In this document: positions 45,498 to 52,408 of the stretch, one piece after another
Layout: the number at the start of each line of letters is the position of its first letter
How positions within the stretch are numbered: the first letter of the stretch is position 1
NCBI GenBank assembly: GCA_017399555.1
Contig: JAFQBW010000050.1
Coordinates: 22,325 to 86,324, forward strand
Length of the DNA: 64,000 nt
Source: Methanocorpusculum sp.
Lineage (GTDB): Archaea > Halobacteriota > Methanomicrobia > Methanomicrobiales > Methanocorpusculaceae
Direction: 5' to 3'
Position numbers and translations under genes: made by a program
Notes under the pieces: model-generated
What the model saw: only the letters and a program-made list of their open reading frames with translations
What the model was told of the DNA's origin: nothing
Database searches by the model: none

Positions 45498-45725
45498 GCA
45501 ACACGATAGTGTTGCGAACAAGCGGAGGAGCGATAAGCGACGAAGCGACGACGTCTTGTTCAAGCGTTTTCTTCTGATTCGCGTAGATTCGCGTGTTTGT
45601 ATTATTCAAATCGAGACAAAGCAGATATACGCGCGAATCTACGCGAATAAAATAAACCAAAATCAATACGATGTCGAAAGCTTCGCTTATCGCTTGCTTT
45701 CTGTAGCGCAATGCTATCGCATTGC
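45498..45725. repeat. Palindromic intergenic element, copy C (228 bp)
   Basis: Bounded by GCAACAC-GATA-GTGTTGC (45498-45515) and GCAATGC-TATC-GCATTGC (45708-45725). The left inner block, AAGCGGAGGAGCGATAAGCG, matches the right inner block of copy A on the other strand. The right inner block (CTTTCTGTAGC near the hairpin, GAAAGCTTCGCTTATCGC beyond) matches the left of copy A. So C is oriented opposite to A. The central arms, ATTCGCGTAGATTCGCG at 45577-45593 and its exact complement at 45632-45648, are a perfect 17-bp inverted repeat. Confidence 0.75.
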
Positions 45726-45759
45726 TCGGAAGAGAACGCGCCGCATCTCAATTTTTCCA

Positions 45760-45778
45760 ACACAAATACTATTTGTGT
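45760..45778. promoter_or_regulatory. Palindrome upstream of the acyl-CoA ligase
   Basis: ACACAAATA-C-TATTTGTGT, perfect 9-bp arms around one base. It lies 36-54 bp before the ligase ATG and just upstream of TATA-like AAAATACTATAC, so an activator or a repressor could bind here. Confidence 0.45.
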
Positions 45779-45813
45779 ATAAGTAAAATACTATACCTAA
45801 TCGGAGATTTCGT

Positions 45814-47484
45814 ATGGTTTACCGGGACGACTCAATCACTACATTTGAATACTCAGAAGAAACCCTTCGCTCACTTTACAGCATGTTCTGCTATGGATAC
45901 AGCCACGGCGGACCGCAGGCAGAAGCACTTTGGTACTTTGACACCAGAATTTCCTATCAGGAACTGATGGATTCCGTCCACGCCTTTGCGGCAGGACTGG
46001 TGCAGGAAGGGGTAAAGAAGGGAGACTACGTCACAATCTTCCTCCCAAACATCCCGCAGTGTGTAATCGCCGTCTATGCCGTAAACCGCCTCGGTGCTGT
46101 CTGCAACTTAGTCCACCCCTTATCCACCCGTCAGGAGCTGGAATACTGCGTCAAACTCACCGACAGCCGCCTCATTCTCGCCTTCGACCAGAACGCAAAA
46201 CTCTGCGAGGGACTCGGAGCAAAAATCATCTGCTGTGACACCACAACCTACTTCCCGAAATCTCCCAAGGGATTTGTTCTCCGCTACGGCTACAAATTCT
46301 TAAACCGCAAGATTGCAAAATCCGCCGAGGCAAAAGCATGGACCGCGGTCTTTGCCGCCGGAAAACAGTACCTCAAAGAAGGCGGAAGCCTGCCGGAAGA
46401 TACCATGACCGCTGAAGATACCGCGGCTGTTATGTACACGGGAGGCACTACCGGCGACCCGAAGGGTGTCGTGCTTTCCAACGCAGCAGTGAATGCCAGT
46501 ACTTCCGAGATGATTTTAGAGAAGCTCGACAATGCCCCGCACATTGGCTATGCGTTCCTTTCCGTGCTTCCGGTGTTCCACGCATTCGGTCTCTCTATTG
46601 TAATCCACGCCCCGCTTTCCGGCGGTATGCGCTGTATTCTGATGCCGAACTTTGATACAAAGAAGTGCGCAAAGACGATTCTGCAGGAGAAAATTGAAAT
46701 CATCGCCGGAGTTCCTGCAATGTTTGAGCGGATGTATCCGCTGTTAAAGGACGCTGACCTCTCGTTCATCAAGCACATGGTCTCCGGCGGAGACAAAGTG
46801 TCCCCGGAGATGGTTGCCCGCTACAACGCGATTATGAACACGCAGTTCCTGCCGGGATACGGTCTGACCGAGGCCTGCGGAGCATGCCTGCTGACAAAAC
46901 TCGGCTACGACGAGTTCCCGGAAGGCTGTGTCGGAAAACCGCTTCGCAAAAACACACTCTGCTTAGTTGAGCCGGGAACAACTAAGGTAGTAACCGATGC
47001 AGGTGAGGGTGAGCTCTGTATCAGAGGTCCGATGCTGATGGACGGCTACTACAAGAATCCGGAGGCAACCGCCGATGTCATGCGCCTGCATGATGACGGC
47101 CTTGTCTGGCTGCACACGGGAGATGTGGTAACACTCGACGAAGAGCAGAATGTTATCTTCAAGTCCCGCTACAAGAGAATGCTCAAAGTCAACGGATACA
47201 ATGTTTATCCGACGATTATCGAAAATGTAATGGAAAAATGCCCGGCAATTGCCGAGGTCTGTGCGGTCGGCATGCCGTGGAAGAACGGAGACACCCGTGT
47301 TAAGCTGTTTGTAACGCTTGCAGACAAGAATGCAGATGAGGCGGCGGCTGTTGCAGAAATTAAGGAGTATGCACTTGCCCAGATGAACCGCTGGCATCAG
47401 CCGAAAGTGATTCGCGTTATCGAGAAGCTTCCTATGACGAAGATGAATAAGGTTGACTATAAACTCCTCGAAACGTTAGAGTGA
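45814..47484 (+). CDS. AMP-forming acyl-CoA ligase
   Basis: A 556-residue member of the AMP-binding superfamily that activates an acid to acyl-AMP and then to acyl-CoA. Motifs: MYTGGTTGDPKGVVLSNAAV near 207-226 (AMP-binding loop), GYGLTEACGACLLTKLGY near 349-366, the hinge motif and WLHTGDVVTLDEEQNVIFKSRYKRMLKVNGYNVYP near 429-463, and KLPMTKMNKVDYK near the end with the catalytic Lys. It looks like a fatty- or short-chain acid ligase; the substrate is unknown. Methanogens use such enzymes for acid activation. A leaderless or very short leader is likely. Confidence 0.88.
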   Translation: MVYRDDSITTFEYSEETLRSLYSMFCYGYSHGGPQAEALWYFDTRISYQELMDSVHAFAAGLVQEGVKKGDYVTIFLPNIPQCVIAVYAVNRLGAVCNLVHPLSTRQELEYCVKLTDSRLILAFDQNAKLCEGLGAKIICCDTTTYFPKSPKGFVLRYGYKFLNRKIAKSAEAKAWTAVFAAGKQYLKEGGSLPEDTMTAEDTAAVMYTGGTTGDPKGVVLSNAAVNASTSEMILEKLDNAPHIGYAFLSVLPVFHAFGLSIVIHAPLSGGMRCILMPNFDTKKCAKTILQEKIEIIAGVPAMFERMYPLLKDADLSFIKHMVSGGDKVSPEMVARYNAIMNTQFLPGYGLTEACGACLLTKLGYDEFPEGCVGKPLRKNTLCLVEPGTTKVVTDAGEGELCIRGPMLMDGYYKNPEATADVMRLHDDGLVWLHTGDVVTLDEEQNVIFKSRYKRMLKVNGYNVYPTIIENVMEKCPAIAEVCAVGMPWKNGDTRVKLFVTLADKNADEAAAVAEIKEYALAQMNRWHQPKVIRVIEKLPMTKMNKVDYKLLETLE

Positions 47485-47496
47485 GGGGTTTCACCC

Positions 47497-47503
47497 TTTT
47501 TTT
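47497..47503 (+). terminator. T-rich terminator after the acyl-CoA ligase
   Basis: Seven T twelve bases past the ligase stop, in the gap before the convergent membrane gene. Confidence 0.4.
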
Positions 47504-47553
47504 CTCAATAATCAAAGCCGAAAAAAGTAAATAGGCTGTCTGCCTCGTTTATC

Positions 47554-47832
47554 TTACTCCAAATCCATTATCTGCATCTTTTCCATCTGCTTTCTCTTCC
47601 GGAATTTTCCGCGGCAGAGGAAATAAATCAGAAGCAGAAGGGCTATTGGAAGAACCGCGACAAGCCAGAGAACATTCGGACCTCCGGTAATCGCATACAT
47701 GAAGGGCAGATACCCAACAATCATTACCGCAGGCAGGATAAGCCCCGGAATTCTGCTCTCCGTCTTCGACAATACAATCTGCAGCAGAAGCACGCAGATA
47801 ACAACTATCAGCATAATCAGTATCCGAATCAT
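47554..47832 (-). CDS. Small membrane protein, paralogue of the neighbour
   Basis: A 92-residue protein with three hydrophobic helices and a basic tail ending in KQMEKMQIMDLE. It is clearly a duplicate of the 95-residue protein directly upstream, which has the same tail pattern. The function is unknown. The DUF2089-type regulator at the head of the operon is often found with small membrane proteins like this in anaerobes. Confidence 0.6.
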   Translation of the reverse strand: MIRILIMLIVVICVLLLQIVLSKTESRIPGLILPAVMIVGYLPFMYAITGGPNVLWLVAVLPIALLLLIYFLCRGKFRKRKQMEKMQIMDLE

Positions 47833-47836
47833 CTTT

Positions 47837-48124
47837 TCACTCCAAATCCTGAATCTTCATCTTTTCCATCTGGTTCTTCTTCCGGTACTTCTCACGGCAG
47901 ACGAAGTACACCAGAAGCAGAAGAACTGTTGGAATGTTTACGATAAGCCAGGCAAGCAGAACTGCACTGTTTGCCACAATCATATTGAGCGGGACAATCA
48001 GACTGCACACAAAGCACAGTACGGGAAGAACCAGTCCCGGCCACTTGCTCTCCGTTCTCGACAGGAATACCTGCAGGAGAATAACGCAGACAAGTACCAG
48101 CAGGACTATCAGTAGATTAATCAT
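47837..48124 (-). CDS. Small membrane protein, first of tandem pair
   Basis: A 95-residue, three-helix membrane protein with the conserved tail NQMEKMKIQDLE. Its start overlaps the regulator stop (ATGA), and its stop is four bases before the second copy. Both copies keep LLxLVxVxCVxLLQxxLSxTESxxPGL in the first 30 residues. Confidence 0.6.
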   Translation of the reverse strand: MINLLIVLLVLVCVILLQVFLSRTESKWPGLVLPVLCFVCSLIVPLNMIVANSAVLLAWLIVNIPTVLLLLVYFVCREKYRKKNQMEKMKIQDLE

Positions 48125-48423
48125 TTCTTTACCTCCTTTGTTTTCTTATACTCGCCAATCAGAAGCTTGGCAGTCTCAAAATCCAGTTTATCCTGCACTG
48201 CAAGCCGCTTGATAAGGCTGATGTACGGGTCGGCTTCTGTTTTCTCGCTGATCTGGATTTTCTGAATCAGCCGGTCAAGCCTAAGACGGACCGTCGGATA
48301 GGTAACCCCGTACTGGGATGCCATCTCTTTCAGAGAGCCGGATGCCAGAATGAACCGTTTGATAAAGGAAACATCCTCGTCTTCCAGATTTGCCATCCAG
48401 TCAGGGATAATCTGCAAAGCCAT
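48121..48423 (-). CDS. DUF2089-family regulator
   Basis: A 100-residue helix-turn-helix protein. DVSFIKRFILASGSLKEMASQYGVTYPTVRLRLDRLIQKI (about 20-60) is a sigma-like or LuxR-like HTH, as described for DUF2089 domain proteins. The rest is helical with a basic end. The ATG at 48423 was preferred over an upstream TTG that falls inside the operator. It heads an operon with the two small membrane genes and has two direct repeats just before the start. Confidence 0.75.
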   Translation of the reverse strand: MALQIIPDWMANLEDEDVSFIKRFILASGSLKEMASQYGVTYPTVRLRLDRLIQKIQISEKTEADPYISLIKRLAVQDKLDFETAKLLIGEYKKTKEVKK

Positions 48424-48426
48424 ATT

Positions 48427-48461
48427 CTTTAACAATATTCAATATGTGCTTTAACAATATT
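48427..48461. promoter_or_regulatory. Direct-repeat operator of the DUF2089 operon
   Basis: CTTTAACAATATT occurs exactly twice, at 48427-48439 and 48449-48461, 22 bp apart, two helical turns. Each repeat contains AATATT. The site sits directly before the regulator ATG at 48423, so autoregulation is likely. Confidence 0.6.
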
Positions 48462-48490
48462 AAAGATTCGGGTAAAAAAGAGAAAGAGTG

Positions 48491-49387
48491 TTATCCCCGC
48501 TTTGGAAGCGGCTTTGCCACAGCAATGCCTAAAATATCCTTTGCGCCCTCGAACACATCCTTTGCCGCAAGCGCCATGCCAAGCGATGCCGCCCACTCAT
48601 CAAAGACCGCGACAGGCTTTTGCAGGAGGGCAGAAATCTCCTCGGCAAGCTTCGGGGCAAGGCTTCCGGCAAGGGCGATAGATGCCTGCGGAGCAAGGAG
48701 GAGAAGAGAGGCGCACTCCATAGCGGCCCAGAGAGCGATTGCCGGATTCTGATACTGTTCCTCTAAGTGATAGGAAGCGCCGGCGGTCGTAAACGCATCG
48801 TTTGCTGAAAGCTCGCCGTCATCCACTTTGCGGATAGCATCCACATCAAGTGCGCCGTGCTTTGTTCCCGGGGCAAACACGCAGGCATCAAACGCACCGA
48901 CAACCTTGTTTTCAGAAACAAGGAGAGACACCGTGTTTGAACTGATGTCGGAGACCACAAACGTATCCTCATTTAACCGCTGCTTCACATAGTAGGCGAT
49001 ACCGAGTTTCTCCGGGCTTGTCTGGTGCGAGTACACCTTAAATCTCGGGTCAGTGTCAGAGCCGCGGTGAATTCCCGGGAACGCAACAGCCGGAATTCCG
49101 GACGCCGCAATCTCATCAAAGACCTTTGTACCGCCGCCAATATGCTCTCCGGCTCCTTTGCGTGTAATCACTCCGCGGTTCTTGAGCTTTTTCACATCAG
49201 TAATCTTCGTGAAGTTATCCCCCATCGAATAGCAGAGTGCAATTCCTTCAATCTCTGCTAAAGGACAGAGCCGTTCCAGCATCTGAACCGTGAACTCCTT
49301 TGCTTCCTCGCGGGTAATCTTAAAATATTCGCCGGTGTCTGCCGCAAACCGGAGGGAGGTTGTCCCGTGGTCAATGCCGATATACAT
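48491..49387 (-). CDS. Methanogenesis marker protein 12
   Basis: A 298-residue protein found almost only in methanogens. It belongs to the ASKHA (sugar kinase/hsp70-like) fold by MYIGIDHGTTSLRFAADTG at the start and TFVVSDISSNTVSLLV near 146-160. The function is unknown. It is divergent from the J-domain gene and sits downstream in orientation of nothing else, so it has its own promoter. Its presence is one reason to place this DNA in a methanogen. Confidence 0.9.
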   Translation of the reverse strand: MYIGIDHGTTSLRFAADTGEYFKITREEAKEFTVQMLERLCPLAEIEGIALCYSMGDNFTKITDVKKLKNRGVITRKGAGEHIGGGTKVFDEIAASGIPAVAFPGIHRGSDTDPRFKVYSHQTSPEKLGIAYYVKQRLNEDTFVVSDISSNTVSLLVSENKVVGAFDACVFAPGTKHGALDVDAIRKVDDGELSANDAFTTAGASYHLEEQYQNPAIALWAAMECASLLLLAPQASIALAGSLAPKLAEEISALLQKPVAVFDEWAASLGMALAAKDVFEGAKDILGIAVAKPLPKRG

Positions 49388-49424
49388 AGAAGATATTTAT
49401 GTGTCTGCCTCCTATATTAGCTCA

Positions 49425-50195
49425 ATGGGAGAAGACAGCCACTACAGCGTCCTTGGCGTTTCCAAAGACGCAACAGCAGAGGAAATCAAGAAAGCCTATG
49501 TCTCTCTGGTAAAACAATTCCACCCCGACAGAGCCGGAAACGACGAGGCGAAAAAAGAGGAATATAACGAGCGCCTGCTCAAAATTATGGCGGCATACGA
49601 AGTTTTATCGAATGCCGAAGAACGCACGGCTTATGATGCAGACCTTGCCGCAGAAGCCGCAGGGACGCCCGCACCTTCCGGTCCGCGCGGGCGGAAAATG
49701 TCAGGGATGGCGAAGAAGAGCGGAGATATCGAGACGGATTATCCGATTTCCTTAAGCCTTGCCGCCTACGGAAAAGGAAAAATCCCCATGAAGGTTGCCG
49801 GAGAACACGTGGCAGTCAAGGTCTATCCGGGCGTTCGCCGCTACAGAGTCGAAGGGTACGGCATTCCGGTTGACGGAAAACCGCGGGGCGACCTCTATGT
49901 AAATCTGAAAATCATCCCCGAAGAGAACTGGGAGATGGACGAAGCAACAAACAACCTCATCCACAAAATGGCCATCCCGAAAAAGATTGCCGAAAACGGC
50001 GGTCAGCTCCCGCTGGAACTGCTCTTCAAGAAGACAATTAAAATCACTGTCCCTGCCGGAATCAAAACCGGAGACCGGTTTGCCCCGCCGGAAGGAAAGG
50101 GCCTTGGCGTTCTTTCCCCAAAGAAGCGCGGAAATATTATAATTGAGGCGGAAGTTGTCGAAAAGAAGGGGCTGTTTGGGTTTCTTCGAAGATGA
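49425..50195 (+). CDS. J-domain co-chaperone (CbpA/DnaJ-like)
   Basis: A 256-residue protein with an N-terminal J domain (HYSVLGVSKDATAEEIKKAYVSLVKQFHPDRAGND, with the HPD motif near residue 33-35). A charged linker follows (GRKMSGMAKKSGDIE), then a beta-rich C-terminal substrate-binding half of the CbpA/DnaJ type (about 105-256) without the Cys-rich zinc region. The ATG at 49425 was chosen because the upstream frame overlaps mmp12. The DUF308 gene overlaps its stop by four bases. Confidence 0.88.
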   Translation: MGEDSHYSVLGVSKDATAEEIKKAYVSLVKQFHPDRAGNDEAKKEEYNERLLKIMAAYEVLSNAEERTAYDADLAAEAAGTPAPSGPRGRKMSGMAKKSGDIETDYPISLSLAAYGKGKIPMKVAGEHVAVKVYPGVRRYRVEGYGIPVDGKPRGDLYVNLKIIPEENWEMDEATNNLIHKMAIPKKIAENGGQLPLELLFKKTIKITVPAGIKTGDRFAPPEGKGLGVLSPKKRGNIIIEAEVVEKKGLFGFLRR

Positions 50196-50740
50196 CGGTT
50201 GTTGACTCTCTGGAAAGGATTGCGTCCTTTCGTGTCCGGATTCTTCTGCTGAGTGTCGGTCTTTTCTGCATTCTCTTTCCAACGCAGTTCTCGGAACTTA
50301 TCCCGCTGATTGTAGGGCTTTCCATGACCGCCGCCGGAGCGTTCGGCGTTGTTGTCAGCAGGATTGAGAAGAACTACCGGCATCCGGGAACATCAACAAT
50401 GGGAGAGTCTCTGGTTCTCACACTCCTCGGAGTAGTTGTTTTCCTCTCGCAGAACTCGTCTCTTCTGCTCCTCGGAGTTATCTGGGGACTGCTTGGTCTC
50501 GGCAAAGGAGCGAAGGAAATCAATACCTTCCTCTACCGGCTGACCAATAAAGAGAACTTCCTCTTCCCGCTGATTATGGGTATTCTGGAAGTCATCTTCG
50601 GTCTGATTCTTATCTATGAGCCGACAGAACACATTGCATTCCATGTGATTATCCTTGGAATCAACATGATTCTCTACTCCATCAAAGACCCTGCCCCGCA
50701 CAGGAAACATCCGGTGGAAATTCTGCGGGAGGTTCTGTAA
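50192..50740 (+). CDS. HdeD/DUF308-family membrane protein
   Basis: A 182-residue protein with about six hydrophobic helices in pairs, of the HdeD type (acid-resistance membrane protein in Enterobacteria). LIVGLSMTAAGAFGVVVSRIEK, LGVIWGLLGLGKGAKEINTFLYRL and LGINMILYSIKDP are the family-like blocks. It is co-translated with the J-domain gene through the overlap, which hints at a stress role. Confidence 0.68.
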   Translation: MTVVDSLERIASFRVRILLLSVGLFCILFPTQFSELIPLIVGLSMTAAGAFGVVVSRIEKNYRHPGTSTMGESLVLTLLGVVVFLSQNSSLLLLGVIWGLLGLGKGAKEINTFLYRLTNKENFLFPLIMGILEVIFGLILIYEPTEHIAFHVIILGINMILYSIKDPAPHRKHPVEILREVL

Positions 50741-50864
50741 AAAATATGGACTGAGGGTATATCACAACCCCTCATTTTCAAAAAAATATACAACGGAACG
50801 CAGTTCAGTCTTTTTTCTCAAGCGCATCAACAATAAAAGCACCGGCAACAGCAAGGGCGCAGAC

Positions 50865-51066
50865 GGCAACGCGTCGCTCTCGCTCCTTACAGTCGCGAGC
50901 TGCTGCCGCAGCCGCTTGGGCGTTGCTTATTTTATACCACTTCCCCGTCTTCTCAAAGCAACGCCCAAGCGGCTGCGGCAGCAGCTCGCCGAAGGCGAGA
51001 GGCGCGAAGCGACTCAAGCCGCGAGCACGGCTGAAAGGCGTGCGAAGGCGAGAGCGACGCGTTGCC
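50865..51066. repeat. Giant nested hairpin, element D (202 bp)
   Basis: A 34-bp perfect inverted repeat, with arms 50895-50928 and 50956-50989 (ends GCGAGCTGCTGCC...GTTGCTT and complement) around a 27-base spacer. A second, outer pair, GGCAACGCGTCGCTCTCGC at 50865-50883 and its exact complement at 51048-51066, encloses it. The sequence is GC-rich with GCGA repeats like elements A-C, but the ends differ. It lies between the convergent DUF308 and purC genes. A transcribed copy would fold into one very long hairpin. Confidence 0.8.
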
Positions 51067-51170
51067 TTGTCTGTGTGGTCTGTGTTTTTTCCAAAGGCAG
51101 TCAGTGTCAGCCCGTAAAACAAACAGATACAATAATGCAATGATAAAAAAGATTGAAATGTCTTAGAGAT

Positions 51171-51851
51171 TTATTCGTCTAAGACCATGCGGCATAAGTC
51201 AAGCGGCATGATGTGTTTGCCGTCCTTGAATGCACGCATGTTTCCGCCGGAGATTTCGTCGATTAAATAGACCTCGTCGCCGACTTTTCCGAACTCGAAC
51301 TTGATATCATAAAGCTCGATGCCCTTCTTTGCAAGCTCGTCCTTGATTACGGTGGCGATTTCCTGGGTTGCAACTTTTAAGTTCTCGTAGTCATCCTCGG
51401 ACATGACGCCGAGAGCAACTAAAGCATCCTTGGTTACCGGCGGGTCTTCTCTTGCATCGTCTTTGAAGGTGGTCTCGACAAATGCCGGAAGCGGCATGCC
51501 TTCCTCGCAGTAGTCGCCGTATCTGCGGTAGAAACTGCCGACAGCACGGAAACGGCAGATAACTTCCAGTCCCTTGCCGAAGGTCTTTGCCGGCTTGACG
51601 GTCATGGTTGCGTTTTCAATGTCTGCACTGACATAGTGCGTCTTGATACCCTTCTCGTTTAAAATCTCGAAGAAGTACTGGGTAAGGCGAAGACCTGCCC
51701 TTCCGGCACCGTCAATCTTCAGACCGACAGTATTCATTCCCGGGTCAAAAACACCGTCTGCTCCGGTACAGTCATCTTTAAACTTTAACAGATAGTTACC
51801 GTCTTCCAGTGCGAAGACATCCTTGGTTTTACCGGAGTATACCAGATTCAT
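51171..51851 (-). CDS. purC: Phosphoribosylaminoimidazole-succinocarboxamide synthase
   Basis: Condenses CAIR and aspartate with ATP in purine synthesis. The 226 residues show [15 protein letters not shown] (phosphate loop), [29 protein letters not shown] near 80-108, and [15 protein letters not shown] near 195-210. The ATG at 51851 was taken since the longer frame adds an unsupported 18-residue N-terminus. It follows rlmH by about 80 bp in the same direction. Confidence 0.95.
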   Translation of the reverse strand: MNLVYSGKTKDVFALEDGNYLLKFKDDCTGADGVFDPGMNTVGLKIDGAGRAGLRLTQYFFEILNEKGIKTHYVSADIENATMTVKPAKTFGKGLEVICRFRAVGSFYRRYGDYCEEGMPLPAFVETTFKDDAREDPPVTKDALVALGVMSEDDYENLKVATQEIATVIKDELAKKGIELYDIKFEFGKVGDEVYLIDEISGGNMRAFKDGKHIMPLDLCRMVLDE

Positions 51852-51929
51852 AATTAGAGTTTTGACAAAATACTTTATATTTTTAATCCCTCGAAAAAGA
51901 GTCACACAGGGAAAAAAATCCCTGCGGAA

Positions 51930-52406
51930 TTATTTATGATACGGCTCGCCGCTGACAATCCGAAACGCGCGGTAAATCTGCTCAAAGAGAATCAGACGGC
52001 ACATGGTATGCGTAAAGGTCATCTTCGAAAACGAGACTTTTTTGGGCACAGAAGAGAGAAGCGCCGGAGAAAGTCCCAGGGGACCTCCGATGATAAAGCA
52101 GAGGTTTGCGCCTTCGATTTTTGCATCGCCGACGGATTTTGCGAGGTCCTCGCTTGAGATAAGCGGGGCTCTCGGGTCGAGCGCTACCGGAACAAAACCG
52201 CTTTTGATGTTTGTAAGAAGAAGCTCGCCTTCCTTTTCCTTTACGCGCTGCTCCTCAGTGGCTGAGGCATTGTCCGGGATTCTGACTTCGGCAAGTTCGG
52301 TTACAAACACCTTGGCATAGGGACGAAGGCGCTTTTCAAACTCGGCGATACCGGAGGCTATCCAGGCATCCTTGATTTTTCCAATGCAAAGAATCTGAAT
52401 CTGCAT
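51930..52406 (-). CDS. rlmH: 23S rRNA (pseudouridine1915-N3)-methyltransferase RlmH
   Basis: A 158-residue SPOUT methyltransferase for helix 69 of 23S rRNA. MQIQILCIGKIKDAWIASGIAEFEKRLRPYAK is the start, LCFIIGGPLGLSP near 109-121 is the SAM-binding knot region, and MTFTHTMCRLILFEQIYRAFRIVSGEPYHK is the C-terminus. The family fit is very good. It starts two bases past the end of the TPR gene, so the two are co-transcribed. Confidence 0.95.
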   Translation of the reverse strand: MQIQILCIGKIKDAWIASGIAEFEKRLRPYAKVFVTELAEVRIPDNASATEEQRVKEKEGELLLTNIKSGFVPVALDPRAPLISSEDLAKSVGDAKIEGANLCFIIGGPLGLSPALLSSVPKKVSFSKMTFTHTMCRLILFEQIYRAFRIVSGEPYHK

Positions 52407-52408
52407 AC

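Noticed and set aside
45415..45786. A 123-codon frame across repeat element C
   Set aside because: It joins the end of nfo to the inverted repeat in the wrong frame. Low-complexity text from the repeat is not a gene.
50916..51143. Frames of 64-75 codons over the giant hairpin
   Set aside because: They arise from the GCGA-rich arms of the inverted repeat; the peptide repeats Ala, Arg and Glu and is not preceded by a start signal.
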